A stretch of DNA of 10,864 nt, taken from assembly GCA_017998575.1 (NCBI GenBank), contig JAGOCV010000122.1, positions 1 to 10,864 of the forward strand, given 5' to 3'. The stretch is from Burkholderiaceae bacterium (lineage in GTDB: Bacteria; Pseudomonadota; Gammaproteobacteria; Burkholderiales; Burkholderiaceae). Shown piece after piece: positions 6,912-10,864 of this stretch (the stretch's first letter is position 1; each line of letters starts with the position of its first letter). The translations under genes were made by a program, and so were the position numbers. Below the pieces are notes generated by a model. That model did not search any database, had not been told where the DNA came from, and worked only from the letters and a program-made list of their open reading frames with translations.

Positions 6912-7885
6912 TGCATCGAGATCTTCGCGGCCTCGACGACCTTCTTCCACTTCGCGGCTTCGGTCACCATCAGCTCGTTGAGCTGCGCCGGCGTGCCCGC
7001 CAGCGGCGTCATGCCCAGCGAAGCCAGCTTGGCCTTGCCTTCGGCAGAGCTGGTGTACTTGTTGATCTCGCTGTTGAGCGAATCGACGATGGCCTTGGGC
7101 AGTCCGGCCGGGCCCACCATCGCGCTCCACACCGTGGCTTCGAGCGGGATGCCCTGCTCGGCGGCCGTGGGAACGTTGGGCAGGCTGGCCGAGCGCGCCT
7201 TCGCCGTCACGGCCAGCGCCTTGAGCTTGTTGCCCTGGATGTTGGCAACCAGCGAGGTCACGGGTGCCGACACGCCGTCGACCGACCCGCTGATGGCATC
7301 CGTCATCGCGGGCGAATCGCCCTTGTACGGCACCGACTGCAGCTTGGCGCTGCTATTGATGCGCAGGTACTCGGTGGCCAGGTGGCCGATGGTGCCATTG
7401 CCCGGGTTGCCCACCGAGAGCGCGTTGGGCGCCGACTTGCTCTGCGCCACGAACTCGGCGAGCGTGTTCGCCTTCACGGCTGGGTTGACCGCGATCACCA
7501 GCGGAATCTCGCCCACCAGCGCGATCGGCGAGAGATCCTTCTCGGCGTCGAACGGCATCGGGTTGTAGAGCGACTTGTTGTTGGCCAGCGGGCCGGAGGT
7601 GGCCAGGCCCAGGATATAGCCGTCCGGCGGGGCCTTGGCCACGAAGTCGACGCCGATGTTGCCACCGGCACCCGCGCGGTTTTCCACCACGAACTGCTGG
7701 CCGTAACGCGTGCTCAGGTGCTGTGCGATCTGACGCGCCACCAGATCGGAGCTGCCGCCCGGCGCGAACGAAGCGACGATGCGCACGGGCTTGGTGGGCC
7801 AGTCCGACTGGGCGTGTACGGTGGCCTGCGCGAGGCAGAGCCCCAGCGCCAGGCCGATGGCGCGCGGAAAGGTGCCGATCTTCAT
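6908..7885 (-). CDS. Bug-type periplasmic solute receptor (TctC family)
   Basis: A 325-residue extracytoplasmic binding protein of the Bug/TctC family, which captures carboxylates for tripartite tricarboxylate transporters. A Sec signal peptide runs to A25 (VHA before Q26). Family landmarks follow in order: WPTKPVRIVASFAPGGSSD (29-47), VVENRAGAGGNIG (66-78), APPDGYILGL (85-94), and a C-terminal P-x-A-A-E-Q-G-I-P segment. The start at 7885 has GGAG six bases upstream; a longer in-frame reading to 8179 was rejected because it lacks a signal peptide and would cross the divergent promoter. It is the first gene of the operon. No TctA or TctB gene is in the window, as is common for Burkholderiales Bug genes. 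Its ligand is presumably the acid handled by the downstream enzymes; that is inference. Confidence 0.93.
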   Translation of the reverse strand: MKIGTFPRAIGLALGLCLAQATVHAQSDWPTKPVRIVASFAPGGSSDLVARQIAQHLSTRYGQQFVVENRAGAGGNIGVDFVAKAPPDGYILGLATSGPLANNKSLYNPMPFDAEKDLSPIALVGEIPLVIAVNPAVKANTLAEFVAQSKSAPNALSVGNPGNGTIGHLATEYLRINSSAKLQSVPYKGDSPAMTDAISGSVDGVSAPVTSLVANIQGNKLKALAVTAKARSASLPNVPTAAEQGIPLEATVWSAMVGPAGLPKAIVDSLNSEINKYTSSAEGKAKLASLGMTPLAGTPAQLNELMVTEAAKWKKVVEAAKISMQ

Positions 7886-7937
7886 GGTTGTCTCCAAGGT
7901 AGTTGTGCCCGCAGTCTGGTCAGGAAGCTGCGTGCAT

Positions 7938-7975
7938 ACAACCGCCTTTTTCGGACTTTTCATTCGATGAAAAGT
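7938..7975 (-). promoter_or_regulatory. Operator-like perfect palindrome, receptor side
   Basis: Positions 7955-7963 (ACTTTTCAT) and 7967-7975 (ATGAAAAGT) are perfect 9-base inverted arms around a TCG centre. On the minus strand the element continues toward the receptor gene with CCGAAAAAGGCGGTTG, ending at 7938. Its core is TTTTC-N7-GAAAA. It lies about 70-90 bases upstream of the receptor start. A perfect AT-rich 21-base palindrome in 70% GC DNA is unlikely by chance and has the size expected for a dimeric helix-turn-helix regulator. The regulator family is not identifiable from the site. Confidence 0.7.
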
Positions 7976-8045
7976 GGTGCAGCGCCGCATCGCGCCCGCG
8001 CGGCCGGTGTCCTTCGGGCCGGCGGTCGCCCTCGCCAGGCTCATG

Positions 8046-8081
8046 TTTTCTCGGTGTGAAAAGTTGGAAAAAAGCCGTTGG
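8046..8081 (+). promoter_or_regulatory. Second operator-like element, dehydrogenase side
   Basis: On the plus strand TTTTC (8046-8050), seven bases, GAAAAGT (8058-8064), then GGAAAAAAGCCGTTG repeats the layout of the receptor-side element read on the minus strand. By hand 26 of 36 aligned bases match. The T/A-tract blocks and the final GTTG are kept, while the central seven bases have lost symmetry. It lies 91-126 bases upstream of the aldehyde dehydrogenase start. The two elements therefore form a large inverted repeat, each oriented toward its own gene. Confidence 0.6.
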
Positions 8082-8171
8082 AGCGTGCGCGGCTGCGGGC
8101 GCAAGATCGGCAGACCGCAATGGCGCAGGGGCGCGCGCGGCCAAGACACGACAACTTCCCTGGTGGAGACA

Positions 8172-9587
8172 ATGGACAAGCTGAAGTTCTACATCGACGG
8201 CGCGTGGGTCGACCCCGCTGCGCCGTCTGCGCTCGACGTCATCAACCCGGCGACGGAGCAGCCCTTTGCGCGCATCTCCATGGGCTCGCGCGCCGATGTG
8301 GACCGCGCCGTTGCTGCCGCGCGCCGCGCCTTCCAGACGTACTCGCAGACCAGCGTGGCGCAGCGTCTGGACTGGCTGCACCGGATCGTCGAGGGCTTCC
8401 GCGCGCGACTGCCCGAGCTGGCGCGCACGATGACGCAGGAGATGGGCTCGCCCATCACGTTCTCCACCGAGCGGCAGGCCACGGTGGCGCTGTTCCATTT
8501 CGAGGAAGTGGTGCGTGTGCTGAGGGATTTCCCGTTCGAGGAGCGCATGGGCCCGGGCCTGATCCGGCGTGAGCCCATCGGCGTGTGCGGCCTCATCACG
8601 CCGTGGAACTGGCCGCTCAACCAGGTGGCATCGAAGGTGGCACCGGCACTGGCCGCGGGCTGCACCGTGGTGCTCAAGCCCAGCGAGATCGCACCGCTGT
8701 CGGCCCTGATGTTCGCCGAGGTCGTGCACGCGGCCGGGTTGCCGCCGGGTGTGTTCAACCTCGTCAATGGCGACGGCCCCACGGTGGGCGAGGCCATTGC
8801 CTCGCATCCTGACATCGACATGGTGTCGTTCACCGGCTCGACGGCCGCGGGGGTGAAGGTGGCCAAGCTCGCGGCCGATTCCGTCAAGCGCGTGGCGCAG
8901 GAGCTGGGCGGCAAGTCGCCCAACATCATCCTGGACGACGCCGACCTGAAGGCGGCGGTCATCGCCGGCGTGCACGCCTGCAACACCAACGCCGGGCAGA
9001 ACTGCCAGTCGCCCACGCGCATGCTGGTGCCGCGCGCGCAGCGCGATGCGGCGTTCGAGGCGGCGCGCGAGGCCATCGCCGCCATCCGCCTGGGCGACCC
9101 GATGGATCCGGCCTCGACCATGGGGCCGCTGGTGAGCCGGGCGCAGTACGACAAGGTGCAGGCGCTGATCCAGTCGGCCATCGACGAGGGCGCGACCCTG
9201 GTGGCCGGCGGCCCGGGCCGACCGGAGCATGTGGACCAGGGTTTCTACGTGCGGCCGACGGTTTTCGGCGACGTGACGCCGCAGATGCGCATCGCGCGCG
9301 AGGAAGTGTTCGGCCCCGTGCTGTCGATCATCAGCTACGACGATGATGACGAGGCTGTCGCCATCGCCAACGACACGCCGTTCGGCCTGGCCGGCTTCGT
9401 GCAGTCGCGCGACCCGGCGCGCGCGCGTGCCGTGGCCAACCGCATCCGCGCGGGGCGTGTTTACATCAACGGGGCGGTGTTCGACCGCAGCCTGCCGTTC
9501 GGCGGCTACAAGCAGTCGGGCAACGGGCGCGAGTTCGGCGTGTTCGGGCTCGAGGAGTACCTGGAGGTCAAGGCCATCCTCGGCTGA
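8172..9587 (+). CDS. NAD(P)-dependent aldehyde dehydrogenase
   Basis: A 471-residue aldehyde dehydrogenase superfamily enzyme that oxidises an aldehyde to the carboxylic acid. Catalytic residues are all present: N146 in TPWNWP, general base E244 in AQELGGKSPN, and nucleophile C278 in NAGQNCQSPTR; also K169-PSE for coenzyme binding, FTGSTAAG (220-227) and EEVFGPV (377-383). Its length is normal for a class with broad aldehyde range. The start at 8172 gives a normal N-terminus (MDKLKFYIDGAWV) and follows GGAG closely. The upstream in-frame reading was rejected because it crosses the operator region. It is transcribed divergently from the receptor operon and shares its regulatory region, so it probably supplies the acid that the ligase activates. 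It ends 21 bases from the convergent DUF1841 gene with no clear terminator between. Confidence 0.94.
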   Translation: MDKLKFYIDGAWVDPAAPSALDVINPATEQPFARISMGSRADVDRAVAAARRAFQTYSQTSVAQRLDWLHRIVEGFRARLPELARTMTQEMGSPITFSTERQATVALFHFEEVVRVLRDFPFEERMGPGLIRREPIGVCGLITPWNWPLNQVASKVAPALAAGCTVVLKPSEIAPLSALMFAEVVHAAGLPPGVFNLVNGDGPTVGEAIASHPDIDMVSFTGSTAAGVKVAKLAADSVKRVAQELGGKSPNIILDDADLKAAVIAGVHACNTNAGQNCQSPTRMLVPRAQRDAAFEAAREAIAAIRLGDPMDPASTMGPLVSRAQYDKVQALIQSAIDEGATLVAGGPGRPEHVDQGFYVRPTVFGDVTPQMRIAREEVFGPVLSIISYDDDDEAVAIANDTPFGLAGFVQSRDPARARAVANRIRAGRVYINGAVFDRSLPFGGYKQSGNGREFGVFGLEEYLEVKAILG

Positions 9588-9608
9588 CGCGGGGCTGGCG
9601 CGGGCGCG

Positions 9609-10040
9609 TCAGCGCGTGGCGCGCCGCTGTACGCAGTCGACGTAGGCGTGGCCGTCGGGCGCGCGGCCGGCGCGCTGCGCTTCCCACAGCATGGTGCCCA
9701 GGCATTCCATGGCTTCGTGATGCGCGTCGTGCAGGCTGCCGCGCCGTGCGGCCAGCAGTTCCACCGCCTGGCGGATGCCGCGCGGCTGGTCGATGGAGCA
9801 CTGCTCGCTGATCGACAGGTGCATCGACAGGTGCAGGAACGGGTTGGTGTGGCCGTCGTCGCCGCCATAGACGCGCTTGACGGCGGCCTCTGCGTCAGCC
9901 AGCTCGGCGTGGTATTCGGGATGTTCGGCGGTCCAGAGGCCCGCCAGCGTCTCCAGGGCTTCCATGGCGTTGCCGCCCTGCTGCTTGGCATGCACCGAGC
10001 AGAAGAAGCGCCTGACGTCGTCTTGCGAGGGGGAAAACAT
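9609..10040 (-). CDS. DUF1841 family protein
   Basis: A 143-residue cytoplasmic protein of a conserved proteobacterial family with no known function (DUF1841). Recognisable family blocks are FSPSQDDVRRFFC (2-14), an EHPEYH block (39-44), NPFLHLSMHLSISEQ (66-80), SIDQPRGIR (82-90) and HHEAMECLGTMLWEAQR (107-123). There is no signal peptide or membrane segment. Several conserved His, Glu and Asp residues in the central block hint at metal binding, but that is only an impression. The start at 10040 was chosen because the family begins MF-x-PS; upstream in-frame sequence is low-complexity Arg/Pro and is not conserved-looking. No clear ribosome binding site precedes it. It faces the dehydrogenase and is probably unrelated to the catabolic cassette. 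Confidence 0.88.
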   Translation of the reverse strand: MFSPSQDDVRRFFCSVHAKQQGGNAMEALETLAGLWTAEHPEYHAELADAEAAVKRVYGGDDGHTNPFLHLSMHLSISEQCSIDQPRGIRQAVELLAARRGSLHDAHHEAMECLGTMLWEAQRAGRAPDGHAYVDCVQRRATR

Positions 10041-10250
10041 GATGCGGGCAGCGTAGCACGGCCATCGCGGCCCCCGCTGCGTGGGTGCATTCGAGCGCCG
10101 GCCGACGCGGCGTCGCGCCACATCGCGTCGGCGCGGCGTCCTACGAGGATGGCGCGGGGCCGCTCCTACATTGCGGCCCATGGAGGCCGTGCGCCGGGCG
10201 CGGCCTCCGGGCCAGACGGCCCCTTGTCACCCCGCGCAGGAGGAAAAATC
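10041..10250 (+). promoter_or_regulatory. Structured leader upstream of the small membrane gene
   Basis: This 210-base intergenic region carries three consecutive hairpins on the way into the plus-strand gene. GGGCCGC/GCGGCCC (10157-10163 and 10173-10179) has a 9-base loop. GGAGGCC plus GCGC pairs with GCGC plus GGCCTCC (10182-10208), with a two-base bulge and a CGG loop. GGGCC/GGCCC (10209-10213 and 10218-10222) has an AGAC loop. A consensus AGGAGG Shine-Dalgarno follows at 10238-10243. A TCCTAC hexamer occurs twice 25 bases apart (10139 and 10164). No promoter could be assigned. The DUF1841 promoter on the minus strand must also lie here. Confidence 0.5.
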
Positions 10251-10472
10251 ATGACAGCTACACGCATCGCAGGCATCGTTCTCATCGTTCTCGGCCTGGC
10301 CGGCTTTTTCACCGGTGGCTTCAGCTTCACCAAGAACACCGAAAAGGCCCAGCTCGGCCCGGTCGAGCTGTCGGTGAAGGAGCGCGAATCCGTCAACATC
10401 CCGCAGTGGCTGAGCATCGGCGCCATCGTGGCCGGCGTCGTCGTGCTGGTGGTGGGCGCGCGCAAGCCGTGA
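10251..10472 (+). CDS. Small two-pass membrane protein
   Basis: A 73-residue protein with a hydrophobic helix at about 5-23, a central extracytoplasmic-looking loop of about 30 residues (SFTKNTEKAQLGPVELSV and following), a second hydrophobic helix at about 53-70 and a basic ARKP end. I do not recognise a named domain with certainty; similar short proteins are usually annotated as hypothetical inner-membrane proteins. The call as a real gene rests on the consensus AGGAGG seven bases before the ATG, the clean two-helix pattern and the defined loop. It stands alone on the plus strand, behind a structured leader and facing the broken SelO gene 19 bases beyond its stop. Confidence 0.8.
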   Translation: MTATRIAGIVLIVLGLAGFFTGGFSFTKNTEKAQLGPVELSVKERESVNIPQWLSIGAIVAGVVVLVVGARKP

Positions 10473-10481
10473 TGCACGGCC

Positions 10482-10502
10482 GCCGCGCCGCCTAGGCGCG
10501 GC
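10482..10502. terminator. GC hairpin between convergent genes
   Basis: Perfect 8-base inverted arms GCCGCGCC (10482-10489) and GGCGCGGC (10495-10502) flank a five-base loop. The loop contains the stop codon of the minus-strand SelO fragment (10494-10492). There is no T tract on either side, so intrinsic termination is doubtful; it may be a 3' end-protecting or Rho-associated structure. Confidence 0.35.
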
Positions 10503-10864
10503 TGGCCAGGCGGGCCGAGATCGCCGCGGCGGTCTCGCGCAGCGGCTCCAGCATGGTCTCGCGCATCACGGTTTCGCCTGTTGCGACCGCCGCAAGCGCC
10601 CGTGTTGCCGGTACGCCGAGCGCGGCAAACGCCTCCGACACGATGTATTCGCGGAGGACTGGACCAAGGGCCGCCATGCCATCGCCATTGCGCGAAAACG
10701 CGGTTGGCCCCGATCCCTTGAGCTGAATATCGCGGCGGCGCCCAACGCGATCGACGACCTCGCCGAGAAGCAGCGCACGCCCATCACCGAGCTGCGGGTT
10801 GAAATGGCCGAACTGGTGGCCGGCATAAGCCTGCGCCAGCGGCTCGGCGCCGATGGGGATCACC
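10492..10864 (-). pseudogene. selO: Truncated SelO (YdiU) protein-AMPylase fragment
   Basis: This is an open frame entering from the right edge and stopping at 10494-10492. Its first ~103 visible residues match the SelO pseudokinase family, which transfers AMP from ATP to protein hydroxyl groups: [16 protein letters not shown] (6-21), [12 protein letters not shown] (25-36), the nucleotide-binding lysine region [14 protein letters not shown] (45-58), [16 protein letters not shown] (70-85) and TGETVMRET (95-103). After RET the family's next block (usually a LPGAV-x-x-R-V-A-x-S-H-type sequence) is missing. The frame instead reads into an alien 20-residue tail, [20 protein letters not shown], then stops. 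Neither other frame restores SelO, so it is not a simple frameshift. The catalytic C-terminal three quarters (Asp/Asn active site) are absent. Met replaces the usual Arg in GDGRA (residue 63). It is almost certainly non-functional. Confidence 0.75.

Larger units (their letters stand above)
7886..8171. promoter_or_regulatory. Divergent regulatory region, receptor operon / aldehyde dehydrogenase
   Basis: A 286-base non-coding region with both start codons pointing outward. It contains two related, oppositely oriented operator-like elements, listed separately, while the rest is ordinary GC-rich sequence. Both leaders end in a GGAGACAA-type ribosome binding site immediately before the start codon. 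No convincing sigma-70 -35/-10 pair could be placed for either gene, and no -24/-12 sigma-54 pattern was found. Regulation by a DNA-binding dimer encoded elsewhere is likely. Confidence 0.7.

Noticed and set aside
7886..8179. N-terminal extension of the Bug receptor to a start at 8179
   Set aside because: It would bury the Sec signal peptide about 100 residues into the protein and cover the divergent regulatory region; the start at 7885 has a good GGAG.
7920..9230. Minus-strand frame of 436 codons opposite the aldehyde dehydrogenase
   Set aside because: Shadow frame; it also crosses the operator region, and the plus strand has all dehydrogenase catalytic motifs.
9588..9608. Possible terminator between the convergent dehydrogenase and DUF1841 genes
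   Set aside because: Only 21 GC-rich bases with no clean stem-loop and no T tract.
10561..10860. Base composition of the SelO fragment as proof of foreign origin
   Set aside because: A hand count gives about 67% G+C against about 70% for a block of the dehydrogenase gene; the difference is too small to argue from.
1..10864. tRNA, rRNA, CRISPR array, insertion sequence, prophage or toxin-antitoxin signals
   Set aside because: No cloverleaf, no regularly spaced repeats, no transposase or integrase motif and no paired small toxin/antitoxin frames were seen on either strand.

Overview
The window is GC-rich DNA (hand counts of two 300-base blocks give about 67% and 70% G+C). It is almost fully coding, with tight gene overlaps. 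A Bug-type (tripartite tricarboxylate family) periplasmic receptor, a two-haem cytochrome c4-like protein, a MoxR ATPase and a DUF1841 protein together point to a betaproteobacterium of the order Burkholderiales (Comamonadaceae or Alcaligenaceae-like). This is inferred from family content, not from a marker gene.

Left block (1-1910, minus strand): a MoxR-type AAA+ ATPase, a small two-helix membrane protein, a GNAT acetyltransferase, and the first codon of a further gene at the left edge. The four lie head to tail and look like one transcription unit. A 91-base divergent promoter region separates this block from a plus-strand, secreted two-haem cytochrome c (2002-2676). A strong bidirectional terminator (2698-2725) follows the cytochrome.

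Central block (2739-9587): a six-gene minus-strand operon reads, from its 5' end: Bug solute receptor, MaoC-like hydratase 2, MaoC-like hydratase 1, acyl-CoA ligase, SDR dehydrogenase, nitroreductase-family flavoprotein. Three of its junctions are 4-base ATGA overlaps and one is an 11-base overlap. A plus-strand NAD(P)-dependent aldehyde dehydrogenase is transcribed divergently from the operon. Together the genes read as a catabolic cassette for an unidentified carboxylic acid or aldehyde: capture in the periplasm, oxidation of an aldehyde to the acid, CoA activation, hydration of an enoyl-CoA, and oxidation of a hydroxyl group. No thiolase, acyl-CoA dehydrogenase, regulator or TctA/TctB membrane partner lies in the window. 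The 286-base divergent intergenic region holds a perfect 9+9 palindrome and a second, diverged copy of the same ~36-base element in inverted orientation. Each copy is oriented toward its own gene, and they are the best regulatory signal here.

Right block (9609-10864): a DUF1841 gene (minus), a small two-helix membrane protein (plus) preceded by three consecutive hairpins and a consensus Shine-Dalgarno, and a broken SelO (protein AMPylase) fragment. The SelO fragment enters from the right edge and stops after about 103 family-like residues. It then continues into an unrelated 20-residue tail that resembles the C-terminus of an IclR-type regulator. This looks like a rearrangement junction.
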